Assembly: GCA_026120185.1 (NCBI GenBank)
Contig: JANUWF010001217.1
Coordinates: 2,960,001-3,024,000 of the forward strand
DNA from: Voacanga thouarsii
Lineage: Eukaryota; Streptophyta; Magnoliopsida; Gentianales; Apocynaceae
Length of the DNA: 64,000 nucleotides
Direction of reading: 5' to 3'
Positions 33,180-45,082 of this stretch are shown piece after piece. The number at the start of each line of letters is the position of its first letter. Within the stretch, counting starts at the first letter, position 1. The notes below the pieces were generated by a model. That model saw nothing but the letters and a program-made list of their open reading frames with translations. It was not told where the DNA came from and made no database searches. The translations under genes were made by a program, and so were the position numbers.

Positions 33180-36100
33180 AACCAAAAGGTCAAATAATAG
33201 GGGCTAAATTAGTCATACTTTGCCTAGTTATGTGAGGCTCTTTTGTAAGACATCTTGTGCAATAACTAGTCATATTCTTTCATATTTGAGATTTTACCCT
33301 TGGAAAGGTATTTTGTCATTATTTCAGATTTTTGAGTAAAACGAAGCAAAATCGTCGCTAAACAGAGCAGAGGCGGCGTCGACTGTAAGGCTGGAACCGG
33401 CGCCGGCTAAATTCTAGAACTTATGCGCAAAAATTGGAAAAAAATCGGCGAACAAGTGGAGAAGCAGAACACAGGTGGCGCCGGCTCCGAAGGACCATGG
33501 CGGCACCGGTTGTGTTCTATCCTTGAGGCGGTGCTGCTATTTTTCTACGCGTTTTTGGAAACCTGAGGAGTTTAAGTATCTTCCAACTTCTACTCAGCCA
33601 AGAACTTTGTACCTACGAGTTTAGGTACTTCTTAAGCCTATAAATAGATGAAAAACACAAGGAAAAATGGAAGAATTCATTATTCATCATAGAAAATCAC
33701 TCAATCCAAGAAGGAATTCTTCAATTCAAGGAGGGTTGTACAAGCAGGTCTTCAAAGGAAGAAGAATGAGACTTATCTATGAGTGCTTTTTTTTACTTTG
33801 TTTTCTTTTCTTGACAATGATGTTTTAATTGTTTTATTATAATTTGACATTGGTTTAGACGTTCATGGTATTTAGAGTTATTTGATCTTTTGATTAACTG
33901 ATTGTTATTCTTGGTATTTAATTACTTTGGTTGATTGCGAGATTAATTGATTGTGTCGTTAACTTGCTTGAGAATATGGTTGATGGTTTAAATTGATTGA
34001 TTTCATATTTGTTGCCTTTTAACTTGCCTGAAAATGGAGTTAATTGCAAGAACAGAGTAATTAAAGGTTAATTGATGTCTGCCAAAATATGAATTCAATT
34101 GGTTAATTTCATGGGTTAAGTTTACCAGAGAATGGGACTTAATCAAGGAATTGTATTTAATGCATCTTTTGGGTAAGACTGGTTGAGACAGAGTATGTGA
34201 TACTAAGTTACCTAGAAGATAGGGATTCATGGATTGAGAAAGAAGTGAGTCTATTTTAATTCTTCATTATGCCAAGAGAATAATTAGTTATGATAGAGGT
34301 TGGGTACTTTAAGATCATGGTTGTCTAATCAATGGTTTGAATTACATAAATCTACATCCTTGACATGTATATATTTTTGTTTTTATTTTCTTTTATTTTA
34401 TTTTATTTCGGTTTTGTTTTATCGAGTCGGTTAAACAATGAAAGCTTAGATTTTGTTGATTTAACCATGTAAATATGTAAATACGTAAATATGTAAATAT
34501 GTACAATTGTTCTTTTCACAAAAAAATGCTATCTTTTGTATCTTGTGTATCTTCTATATACCTATGTAACCTAACTTACTAACCTTGACCCTATTTTATT
34601 GACTAACTTGTTCTTCTTTTAATTTTGTTATCTAACTTTCTTCTTGTGGTTTATAGGTGTAGGTCGTGGAAAGCAGTGAAGTCATTTTTGCTGTTTGAAA
34701 CATTTTTATTTTCATCGTTTTGTTTTGTTCTTTTTATCGTGTTTTCATAAATTAAATTGCATGATTCATCATTACTGCATGTTGCATTCAAAAAAAAAAA
34801 GAAAAGAAAAACCAACATTAGTGTGTTGATTGGCAAAATTACAAGCTCACATTGATGTTTTTAGTGAGACGTCATTAGAAGCATTAGTGAATTCTTTTGT
34901 TGCCAATACAAATTCATTTGTTCAGTGGCATGAAGAATCTTCCCAACATGTGCGATCAAAGGAAACAATTAGTTAAGATTGTTAAGGAGACTCATGAGTT
35001 CATACTAGCCCGTACAAGTGACCATGGAACAAAAAGAGCGGCTATGAGGAACAATTGCATGATGTGGCACGAGAGGTATTTAATTCTACTCTAGGTGCTC
35101 ATAATTCTAATATTTCTTTGTCACATGATTTCTTAGGTTCCTCTCACTTCTTGGAGAATAATGGTTCCAATGCTGATGTATGGAGTTTAACATGCCTCAA
35201 GAAGTTGGATTTATCATTCATTCTAAGAAACCCTTTGAGGATGTTGGCAAATTCTACCCTTCACCCCAATTTCAGGGAGGTAACTTAGTATTTGTAGAAG
35301 CATTGAAAGGTAAAGATTGTCCAATCCCATCTTTAAGAACGCAAGTACTAAGTTCAAAGGGGTATTTTAAATTGTAAAAATTCTTTTGAAGGGTTACTCG
35401 GTGATTTCAAAGTTGATACCTCCGTTAGATACCATGTGCACTCATTTGTTGAAAAAGATATTTGTGTGTCTAAAGGAATGTTAGAGAATGAGGTTTATAT
35501 GTTTGGTTTTGCTGAGACAAATCATTTTCATGAACATTCTATTTTTTTTAAATCCTCTGTTCTTTCCACATTCATTATGCCTATCTTGGAGCTTTAATCT
35601 CTTTTCCAAAGGTTTGATGAAGAGGTATGAGTGGTGTAGAGAGTTATTTTTTTATTTTAGTCTTTTTCTTTAGTTTATTTTCCTTTATTTAGGTATGTTT
35701 TTATTTTATTATTATTATTTTTTGTGCTTTTATTTGTGTTTTGTTTTCTAGGTATAAAGCCCTCTTGGACAAGCCTTTCTCTTTACCTCAAGCTTGGCTA
35801 TCTATTGGAGCATTATTGCACTTGGAAAGTATTACTTAAACTTACTACCCCTTTATTATTTTTGGTCCATTTGGAGATACTTTCTAGTGTTTATCTTTTG
35901 CCAAGGAGGACATTGTCCAATTTAAGTGTGGGTGAGTGGTTTGGTGATATACTTTTTCCAAATTTTTATCAATTATCTTAGTGTTTTCTTAGTGGTGAGC
36001 TACTTTAGAAAATTTTAGTTTAAAAGTTCTAAAAATTTAAATATTTAGAAGAATGAAACTTTTGGAGCTAATTTGTCATGGAAGTATTTTCTTTCTTCTC

Positions 36101-36310
36101 TTTTCCCCTTTATTTTTGGTCCCATGGCACCTTCTTCCTTGTTATATTTATTTGGCCATTGAGGACAATGTCCAGTTTAAGTGTGGGAGAGTGGTTCGAT
36201 TGAAAATTCTTCTTTGCATATACTTTATCCTTCTTATATGCATATACTTTATCCTTCTTGTGAGCAAAATTTTAAAAAAAAATCAAAATTTTTCTGACTT
36301 TCTTTGAGAT
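33180..36310 (+). mobile_element. LARD-like, gypsy-related non-autonomous retroelement remnant
   Basis: The left part has a TATA box at 33639-33646 and blocks shared with the insertion at 26348-27778, as expected of an LTR. The right part ends with two purine boxes, TAAGTGTGGG at 35923-35932 and 36178-36187, each after a GGACA(A/T)TGTCCA box. That context is typical of the 3' polypurine region of Tat/Athila-like elements and LARDs. The interior (34.8-35.5 kb) has broken frames such as FVANTNSFVQWHEESSQHV with no recognised gag or pol motif. Ends are not defined. Confidence 0.5.
33639..33646 (+). promoter_or_regulatory. TATA box of the LARD-like element
   Basis: TATAAATA within CCTATAAATAGATG. 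The equivalent place in the minus-oriented insertion at 26.3-27.8 kb has a similar AT box near 27318. Confidence 0.4.
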
Positions 36311-36569
36311 TTCAAACTGTATTTTGTAATGCATATCTTTATGAGGGATTATAGAGCATGTGTTCTAGATCATTTATGGCTTATGCATGACTTTTTGCAC
36401 TCACTTGGACAAAGTAGGTCTTGATCAAATACTTTGCATTGTTCTTAAACCTGTTTTTTTTCTCTAAAATTCATGGAGCATTCTATAACTTACTTGAATA
36501 CCTCTTGAGGCGAAATAAGAAAGGCAATCATGATTTAACTTAGGGATAACGGTAATAAGCCTTCTTTGG

Positions 36570-38032
36570 ATAGTTTGAACTTTTCAAACAGCACCAAGTA
36601 GGGTTCCCAGACTGATTCTACGAGCACGGTCGCACCAAGTAGGGTGCCCGACGAGAAGACATTGTTCGTCGAGGTGGATGACAGAGTGTGTAAAAAGGGA
36701 CGAGTATACAGATTGGGCTTAGAGTCTTCGAGGGTGAGACGGAGGTTACAACAGCCAGCTTCATCTGAGCCATCGACTTCTTCTATCTTGTTGGATGTAA
36801 ACCAACTGCAGAGAGAGTTACACACAGAGAGGAAGAGGCGAGAGAGGGTTGAGCATCAGGTACAGGTATATCAGAGCCACAGCCAGAGCTTGACTGAGTA
36901 CCTGACGCTTATATCTCTGAATTTGAATCTACCTCCACCACCACTGATGCCAGCTGTTCAGGATGACGATGCTAAGGATGAGGAGGACTTCATCATCAGT
37001 CCTCCAGATTCACATCCAAATCATCAGTCAGGCCCTTCCGATCCACCCCCACCCCCTCCGTTGGCTCCAGCATCCACATCGATTCCTGCTTCGTAGTTAG
37101 GATATATACACTATATTTTTAGGTATTATTCATATGTTTTCATTATTATATTTATTTAGGACATTTAGACAACATTTTTTTGTATTATTTACATTTGCCA
37201 TTATTATATCTATTAATTATACTATTTGGTGGTTTTTTTAATTTAATTAAATTTTGCATTATTTTGATAGATGAATTTTCTTCAAATACAGGGTATTTTT
37301 TAAAATATTTTTAATAAATATTTTAAAATTATACAGTACTAGTGCGGGATTAGCGAGGGAATAGAAGGAAATTAACTTCCACCGCTAATCTCTCGCTAAA
37401 AGCCACGTTTTTCCGTCACTAATCGCATGCTATTAGCGAGGGATTAGAAACGGATTAAACTATCCGTCGCTAATCCCAAGCTAATTTGCGAGGGATTAGC
37501 GATGGAAATTAAACCATTTATTTAAAATGAAATTCCGTAGCTAATCCCTCGCAAATTCCCTTGGGATTAGCGATGGATAATTTAAATCATAAAATTAAAA
37601 AGAAAAATTCCGTAGCTAATCCTTCACAAATTCGCTTGGGATTAGCAACGAAAAATTTAAATCATAAAATTAAAAAGAAAATTTCTGTAGCTAATCCCTC
37701 GCAAATTAGTGAGGGATTAGTGATGGAAAATTCCCAACATTTTACTTTTATTAATTATTAAAATTATTCGTCCCTAATCCCTTTCTAAATAGAAAGGGAT
37801 CAGCGACGGGGTTTTTAGAAAGGGATCAGTGACGGAATGAAAAAATTCCTCGTAGATCCATTTCAAAATTCATTGCTGAAGTCGTTGACTGCTGAAAAAT
37901 TCCCTCGAAAATCCGTCGCTATTTGTGACGGAATTTTTAATCCGTTGCAAAATTTTGCCTTTGCGAGGAAGAAATTAGCGAGGGAATTAGCGACGGAAGA
38001 GTCCCTCGCTAATTCTCTATTTTCTTGTAGTG
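36570..38032 (+). mobile_element. 3' end of a third CACTA element (same family as the outer CACTA)
   Basis: From about 36570 the sequence parallels 22060-23407: the CACCAAGTAGGGTGCCCGA box, the tnpA C-terminal exon, GCGAGGGATTAG subterminal repeats, and the terminal TTTCTTGTAGTG at 38021-38032. There is no matching left TIR upstream, so the 5' part is missing. ACC at 38033-38035 would be the right target duplication, but its left partner is lost. Confidence 0.85.
36644..37096 (+). CDS. CACTA tnpA-like C-terminal frame, 150 codons, open
   Basis: The frame contains LGLESSRVRRRLQQP, then RELHTERKRRERVEHQVQVY, a strongly charged coiled-coil stretch at residues about 50-75, then LNLNLPPPPLMPAVQDDDA and a proline-rich tail ending at TAG 37096. 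It corresponds to the last exon of the tnpA gene of the outer CACTA (22062-22581) but has no stop. Homology extends upstream of this ATG, so the real product would start in a missing 5' exon and the Met may be internal. The open frame suggests this copy is younger or was constrained longer than its sibling. Subunit binding to the subterminal repeats is known for TnpA and only inferred here. Confidence 0.65.
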   Translation: MPDEKTLFVEVDDRVCKKGRVYRLGLESSRVRRRLQQPASSEPSTSSILLDVNQLQRELHTERKRRERVEHQVQVYQSHSQSLTEYLTLISLNLNLPPPPLMPAVQDDDAKDEEDFIISPPDSHPNHQSGPSDPPPPPPLAPASTSIPAS

Positions 38033-38033
38033 A

Positions 38034-38609
38034 CCGGAACACTGGACAGCAGTGAAGCATATATTCAAGTATCTTCGCAGAACTCGAGAATATATGTTAG
38101 TTTACTCAGCTCTAGAATTGGTATCTATAAGTTACACTAATTCTAATTTTTAAACTGATAGAGATCTTCGCAAGTCCACCTCAGACTCTGTTTTCACCTT
38201 AGGTGGCGGTGTAATTGTATAGAGAAGTATCAGACAATCTTCTATTGCTGACTCTATAATGAAAGCTGAATATGTGGCAACTTGTGAAGTAACTAAAGAG
38301 GCAGTATGGTTAAAGAAGTTCTTGATTGAACTTGAAATGGTTCCTTCTACATTTCAAGCCATTAGTTTGTACTGTGACAACAGTGGTGCAGTGGCAAATG
38401 AAAAAGAACCACACAGCCTTCAGCGTGGTAAACACATTGAAAATAAATATCACCTACTTAGGGAGATTGTTCAACGTGGAGATGTAGAAGTATGCAAGAT
38501 TTCTTCTGCAGAAAATCTTGTTGATCCTTTTATTAAAAATTTACCTGTAACTATTTTTGGAAGTCATATAGAAAGTATGGGTATTTCTGACATGTCCCAT
38601 TTACTCTAG
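38034..38609 (+). pseudogene. Ty1/copia RT end and RNase H fragment
   Basis: Directly after the CACTA terminus the frame reads PEHWTAVKHIFKYLRRTREY, the conserved end of copia reverse transcriptase. An RNase H part follows: RSIRQSSIADSIMKAEYVAT, ISLYCDNSGAVA, GKHIENKYHLLREIVQRGDV, ending at TAG 38609. Stops occur at about 38151 and 38221, before the open stretch 38259-38609. Upstream RT, integrase and gag are absent. A polypurine tract and an LTR follow immediately. Confidence 0.9.
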
Positions 38610-38610
38610 G

Positions 38611-38627
38611 ACAAGTGGGAGAATTTT
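38611..38627 (+). promoter_or_regulatory. Copia polypurine tract
   Basis: ACAAGTGGGAGAATTTT lies between the pol stop codon and the TGTTAGATATGCCC start of the LTR. It would prime plus-strand DNA synthesis. Confidence 0.7.
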
Positions 38628-39946
38628 TGTTAGATATGCCCATCGAGTAAATACAATATTTATATTTTGAAATTAAATAAAGTATATCTTTATATATTTA
38701 TATGTATGAGTTATGTATGAGCCTGTTTTGTTCATGAATTATTTAGATATTATAAATCAAGTGTTTATTTGTTAAACACAAAAAGACTTGATTTGTAATT
38801 TAATTTGAAATAAATTATCCACGATCTAAAATAAATTTGAGCAATTTATTTTTGTAAGATCATCTTAATTTTATTGAAGTCTGTCTTTGACTTTGGTAAT
38901 AAAATTGAGGATATATTTTGATATACTGGATGGACCATCAATATTTATTTGTGGAATAGACCATACAAATAAAATATTAAAAGATTATCATGCATGATAC
39001 CTTAATCCTGAGCAAATAATTATTTATATTTATTAACTTGAAGTTCCTTGAATTGTCAAAGAGTGAGATTAACTCAATAATTAATATCTCGTCATCTTGG
39101 GAATTAAAGTGAAATAAATATGAAATAATTATTATGCAATATGGAATCTATCACCTTTAATAGGCAAGATCATTTCCTCATGAGTTCTTCAATTGAATTC
39201 AATTTATAAGTGTGACGACATGGTACTGTCAAATTGAAGATGAGAATTGAGGATTTTGAATGAGGGGCACTGTGGTCATACTGCCTCATTCAAAGTATTA
39301 TATTGATCAATGGAGGTAATTTATTGGATCTATCAATCATTGGATATAATTATTGACTCTAGTAATTACGATTAGACTAAGAGTGCAGTTACGTTCTTTT
39401 AGTGGAGTGGAACGTAATTAATAAATTATTTTTTTGATAACATAATTTATTTGAGCTTAGTCTAACTGTATCCAGTCAGGTCCCTTCAATGGCTCCTAAT
39501 TATAGGACAATAATAATTTATAATTCATTAATAAAAATTGCTGAAAATAAAAAATCGTATTTGAAATGGAATAGGATAAGTGGAAATAGTTGTACCCAAC
39601 TATGCTTTTCTTATTCTATCAGGATTCGTATTTTGAGGTAGAGTCAACTATACATATTAGTTGATGATTCTATTTTCGATATACGTGAGAAATAACGTTC
39701 TTATTCTCTCAGTTTTTGTGTGAGTTCATCCTCAACAAAGAGAGAAAGAAAAAATACGATTATCAATTTTCTGAACTAGGGAGATTACATTGAAGAAGAC
39801 TTGGGGGTCTGAAGTGTTACCAGAAGGCCAAAGACTCCAAGGATCGTATTGGTGAAGATAATATCTACAAAGGTATGATTTGTTTTCTCATATTCTCAGG
39901 CTTTAATTTGGTTGACACATAAGCATATCGATCCTATTAACTAACA
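38628..39946 (+). repeat. Copia 3' LTR, 1319 bp
   Basis: It starts TGTTAGATATGCC right after the polypurine tract and ends CTATTAACTAACA, so the short inverted TGTTAG/CTAACA ends are intact. No second copy of this LTR exists in the window, so the element is truncated at its 5' side. Confidence 0.8.
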
Positions 39947-40340
39947 ATTTTTTCATTTTCATTTTAGACAGTTATATAAAACTATATTTTGTATTTATAT
40001 TATTATATGAGTTAAATTTTTATATTTTTTAAAATTATTTTCAACCAGCATGAACTCACATTTTAAATTGGAGCCAGGTTCAAGTTTGATATTTTTGAGT
40101 TTGGTTGAGCTAAGCTCAAGCCAACTTTTTTATTTTTTAAGTCGAGTCTAACTTAAACTTGACTAAATTGATTCACAAATTTAAAAAAAGTTAAAAAATT
40201 AAAAATAAAATTTAGGGACCAACAGTGTCAAAAAAATAAAGTTCAAGGACTAAAGTTAATAATTAAGCGTAAAATTAATTAAAAAAACAAAATCTATACT
40301 AAAGTATATTAAAGTTGAGCCAGAAGTCTGTGGATGTGAT
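39947..40340. other. AT-rich spacer
   Basis: No gene seen. It contains a TTGAGCTAAGCTCAAGCC box that is locally palindromic. Confidence 0.4.
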
Positions 40341-40345
40341 ATTTG

Positions 40346-42369
40346 TGAGGGACGGGAAAACAGAGGGTAGCATGCAATTACCGAAAAAAAACAGAGAAAA
40401 AAAAAACCGCAACCCTTAAAGGCCACACGGAAGTGTGAAGATCATACATTTGCGCTCCTTAAGCCTTCTAGGTTGAGTAGAAGTGGATTGAATGACGAGA
40501 ATCGCTTCGCGTTGCCCACTTGAAAAAGCTTTCGGTTGAAAACCCGCTAACCTTCTACTTCGCCTTGTTTGCATGAACGCTAAGCCTTTCAGCTCTCAGA
40601 ATATTCCTCTGCCCAACCTCTAGCCGGTGAACCCAACAGTGAAGAAGAACGGTCTCAAATCTCCTTAGTTCTCTTACTATTGGTTAGCAAAGCTCCAAGG
40701 AGAAAACAAAGAAGAGGGAGGCGTGAGAGACAGAGAGAGACCTACGTGAGTCTCTTGTTTGGCAAGAGAGATTAGGGTTTTCTTTCACTAGAGACTAGTT
40801 TATTGGTTAGCCAAAACTGGGACTCAAATATCTGATAAACATATCCCCGGGATATCAAATTTAAAACACCCGGATGTTATCCTGAGAATGAGTTTGGCTT
40901 AACCCTAAACTCTTCTTAACCGTATCTGGAAAAAACCCTAAGGTCTAAGCTATTGGGTCGGAAAAATATTTATTATTTCTCTTGAACCTAAAACGCCCAA
41001 AATAATAAACATTAATTATTTATTTCCTAGGCTTATATAAATAACCCAATAAATAATTAATGAGTCCAAATGAACCAAAATAATTAATCTTTAATTATTT
41101 ATTTCTTGGGCCTATATAAATAACCCAATAAATAATTAAACATTAATTATTTCCCTTAGTTTAAGCCCAGGTTAATTTTCTAATTATTCATATTGGACCT
41201 AGGCCCTGAATAATTAATTAACCAATTAAACTAGATAATTAATTTCTCTCAACTCCTATTTTATTTTATTTATTTATTTTATTCCAGCCTAATAACAAAT
41301 TAGACATCCTGAATAAAATCAAATAAAACAAAATCCTCTTAAACTGAGACCAATTCCTCAACCCAAAATTAGTTGGACTTACGAGCTATTCCGAGGACCA
41401 AAAAGACACTTCGCATTGGCTGCTAAAATGACCAAAATACCCCTACTATATAAATAGCTATATTTTGCATTTTAAATATTTTCTAATATCACCATAAGAA
41501 AATATTGACCCCAAGGACAATGCTGTATTAACAAAGTCTCCGACCTACAGGTGAAATGACTAAAATACCCCTCTATACATCGTCGTACATTTAGAGAGGA
41601 AGAAGTGTACTAACACCCCTCTAAATGACATCTACCATCCTTAAGCTTCTTGTCCAATGGTCCACGACTTCCTGGAGTGTTTCCGCTTTCCAAGAGAGCT
41701 ACCCTAAAGCAAACATCCAAGTCATGGTTCCCAGGGCCCTGGACATTTTAGACCATTCGGACAACCACAAGGGGCGATATAGTGTAGAAACTATCTTGTA
41801 CAAGTCTGTCTTAACTAACTAGTCACACATACCCAACATGCAAGTATATTGGCCTTACGATAGAACCTCAACTATAGCAAATCAAAGTATATGCTTCCAG
41901 CTTCACCAAACCACCAACTCATACTCAAGTCGTAGAGTACTAGTCCACGCTGTAGCGGTAGTAGTCTAGGTTTCTATCATATAGTACTTTTAGAAACCAC
42001 TACTACAGGTCCTGTCCTACGTATTCGAAATACGCTTATGTCATGAAGTGAGTGGACTACTCACTGGCTAAAAGTAAGCCATTTCCTATTTGGAATTCAT
42101 AACATAATAACCTAAACATGATGAGGTTCTCAGTCTCATCAATAGGTTAAAAACAAATGTTTATGTGTTAAATAACCCGTGATCCATACCTTACTGTGAA
42201 AAACCACCATTCACATGGATCACTTATTTAAACACAATGGGTCTGTTCCAAACGAAAATTGTGCACAAACAAAAAGTAAATTCACAAATAATTTCTGAAA
42301 ATAAATTCTTTTATTAAAATATTCAATTTTACATCAGAAACCTAGTCTAAGAGGACATACAATCCAACA
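40346..42369 (-). repeat. 3' LTR of the full-length copia element
   Basis: 2024 bp, collinear with 48025-50045 throughout. In plus-strand view it opens TGAGGGACGGG and ends ATCCAACA. The ORF at 41625-41822 and its twin at 49301-49498 are LTR sequence, not genes. Confidence 0.95.
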
Positions 42370-42380
42370 ATCTCCCACTT
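42370..42380 (-). promoter_or_regulatory. Polypurine tract
   Basis: Minus strand AAGTGGGAGAT directly before the TGTTGG start of the 3' LTR. Confidence 0.85.
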
Positions 42381-42391
42381 GCACTCTAAGA

Positions 42392-44062
42392 CTAGGTAAG
42401 CCCATAGGTGCCTACCCCTATGGCGTCTAAGTGTCTCTTGAAGACTCTCTCAGCCAAAGGTTTGGTGAATCGATCTGCTAGATTGTTTTCTGAGGCAATA
42501 TGTTCCACCACGACTTCCCGTCTTTGGATGAAATCCCGGATCAGGTGGTACTTCCTCTCGATGTGTTTCCCCTTCTTGTGGTTCCAAGGTTCCTTAGATT
42601 GCGATACTATTCTAATGTTGTCGCAATACATCACAATCGACCTGTTCATATGTGATACGACTCCAAGTTCTGAAAGAAACTTCCGGAGCCAGACTGCTTC
42701 CTTGAATGCCTCCGAAGCTGCCACATACTCAACTTCCATGTTTAAGTCAGCAATACAAGATTGCTTGATACTCCTCCATGAAATTACTCCTCCAGACAAG
42801 GTAAAGACATATCCACTAGCGGATTTTCTCTCATCCTTATCCGCCTGGAAGTCTGAGTCTGTATATCCTGTAGGAACTAAATCATCAGCCCTGTAAACCA
42901 GCATATAATCTCTCGCTCCCTTGAGGTACTTGAGAATATGCTTTACAGCTTGCCAATGAACCTTCCCTGGGTTTGACTGATATCTGCTAACTAAGCCTAC
43001 GGCAAAACAGATATCTGGTCTAGTACACAGCATGGCGTACATAAGACTTCCCACAGCCGAAGCGTAGGGAATCCTACTCATTCTGTCCTTTTCTTCTTGA
43101 GACTTAAGACAGTCCTTCGAAGAAAATGACAACCCATGTCTGCAAGGGATTAGAGCTCCCTTGCATAAGTCCATGATGTACTTAGCCAGCATCTTGTCAA
43201 TGTATGTTGCTTTGGATAACCCTAACATTCTCTGCTTCCTATTTCTAAGAAGCCTAATCCCGAGAATGTAGCTGGCTTCTTCCAAGTCCTTCATACGGAA
43301 TTGACTAAATAGCCAAACCTTTATAGATGACAATGTCCCTACATCATTTCCAATGAGTAGAATGCCATCCACATACAGGACAAGAAAAACTACATTAATG
43401 CCTTCAAGTTTCCTGTACACGCATGGTTCATCTTCGTTTTGAATAAAACCATAAGACTTTACAGTCTCATCAAAACGAATGTTCCAGACTCTCGATGCCT
43501 GCTTAAGTCCATAAATGGACTTCTTAAGCTTGCAAACCATATGTTCCTGGCCTTCAGCAATGAAGCCTTCCGGTTGGGACATATAGATGTCTTCGCTAAG
43601 ATGGCCATTTAAGAATGCTGTCTTGACATCCATTTGACATATCTCGTAGTCATAGTGACATGCGATGGCAAGGAGGATGCGGATGGATTAAAGCATGGCT
43701 ACCGGGGAAAAGGTTTCTTCATAGTCGATTCCTTCTTTCTGATTATACCATTTTGCCACAAGCCTGGCTTTGAAGGTTTCCACCTTCCCATCCACTCCCC
43801 TTTTTCTCTTGTACACCCACTTGTACCCAATGGGTTTTATCCCTTCAGGTGAAGTTACAAGATCCCAAACCTGATTGAGGTACATAGACTCAATCTCGGC
43901 TTTCATTGCTTCATGCCATAGATTTGCATCGACATCAGCAATAGCCTCCTCGTATCTAGTGGGGTCTTGTTCTTGATGGTCGGAGACCAGCTCAAAGGCT
44001 TCTCCAATCCATCTATCCGGAACCCTGTACACTCTCCCACTATGACGAGGCTCCACTTGCAC
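42392..44062 (-). pseudogene. Copia reverse transcriptase and RNase H region
   Basis: Motifs in order: WHEAMKAEIESMYLNQVWDL, IGYKWVYKRKRGVDGKVETF, then a stop at 43688-43690, then MDVKTAFLNGHLSEDIYMSQ, SIYGLKQASRVWN and the active site LYVDGILLIGND, where the second Asp of YVDD is Gly. RNase H follows: GYTDSDFQADKDERKSASGY, SWRSIKQSCIADLNMEVEYV, YCDNIRIVSQSKEP, GKHIERKYHLIRDFI, ending in a stop at 42392. The YVDG change should abolish polymerisation. The last 413 codons are open. Confidence 0.95.
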
Positions 44063-44086
44063 AGGCTCTTGAGGCTGTGCCTCTTC

Positions 44087-45082
44087 TTATTCCATGATCG
44101 GGTCAGAATAAGTTGATTCCGTAGATAACTTCTCCTCAAGTTCCAACCTTGTTGAACCTTTAGTAGAAGTACTTTGATCATCTTCCAAGTACCTAGCATT
44201 GGTACTGACTAGTACCTTCTGCTCCTTAGGATGATAAAAGTAACCTCCTTTTGTCCCTTTTGGATAGCCAACAAAATAGCATAATTCTGATCTTGGTTCC
44301 AACTTGTCTCCCTTGACCAGTACATAAACTGGACAACTACAAATCCTAAGATGATTCAGACTTGGCTTACGCCCAGTCCACATCTCATAGGGAGTCTTAG
44401 GTACTGACTTGGAAGGCACCAAGTTCAGAATATATGCCGTTGTCTCCAGGGCATATCCCCAAAAGGACACTGGAAGAGTAGCATGAGATATCATGCTTCG
44501 GACCATTTCCATCAATGTCATGTTCCTTCTCTCAGCTACTCCGTTCTGTTGGGGTGTTCCCAGCGCAGAGAGATGGGATACTATCCCATGATATACCATG
44601 TAGTCCTTGAATTCACCTAGGAGGTACTCTCCACCATGATCCGATCGTAGGGTTTTGATTAATTTACCTTTCTGACGCTCCACTTCAGCCTTAAACTCCT
44701 TGAACTTGTCAAAAGAGTCAAACTTGCGTCTCATTAGGTAAATGTAACCATACCTCGTACAATCATCCGTGAAGGTGATGAAGTACTCAAAACCTTCCCT
44801 AACTGGTATAGACAACGGACTACACACATCAGTGTGAACAAGACTCAACACCTCCTTGGCTCTATCCGCCTTTGGTGTAAATGACCTTTTGGTCATCTTT
44901 CCCATCAGGCAAGATTCATACTGAGACCAACTTTCCAATCTCAATGAGCCCAAAGGCCCATCATGGATTAGTCTCTGAATCATGGTTGAGTTAATATGAC
45001 CCAACCTTAAATGCCAAAGGTATGAATCATTGATATTGGTCTTTCTCTTCTTAGTTAAAGGTTCAGACTGAGCATTATTTGA
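44087..45082 (-). pseudogene. Copia integrase region
   Basis: The zinc-binding part is seen as [16 protein letters not shown] and [13 protein letters not shown], where the family's first Cys of CESC is Tyr. The catalytic triad is present: Asp in VHTDVCSPL, Asp in [14 protein letters not shown] and Glu in [40 protein letters not shown] follows. The frame ends in a TAA at 44087-44089, short of the reverse transcriptase. Confidence 0.93.

Noticed and set aside
36570..36643. A left terminal repeat for the third CACTA
   Set aside because: I searched upstream for CACTACAAGA in the right orientation and found none, so the element is treated as truncated.
41625..41822. 65-codon frame repeated at 49301-49498
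   Set aside because: It is the same place in the two LTRs of one copia element, so the repetition is LTR duplication, not a gene family.
42408..42896. 162-codon plus-strand frame
   Set aside because: Antisense shadow of the RNase H region on the minus strand.
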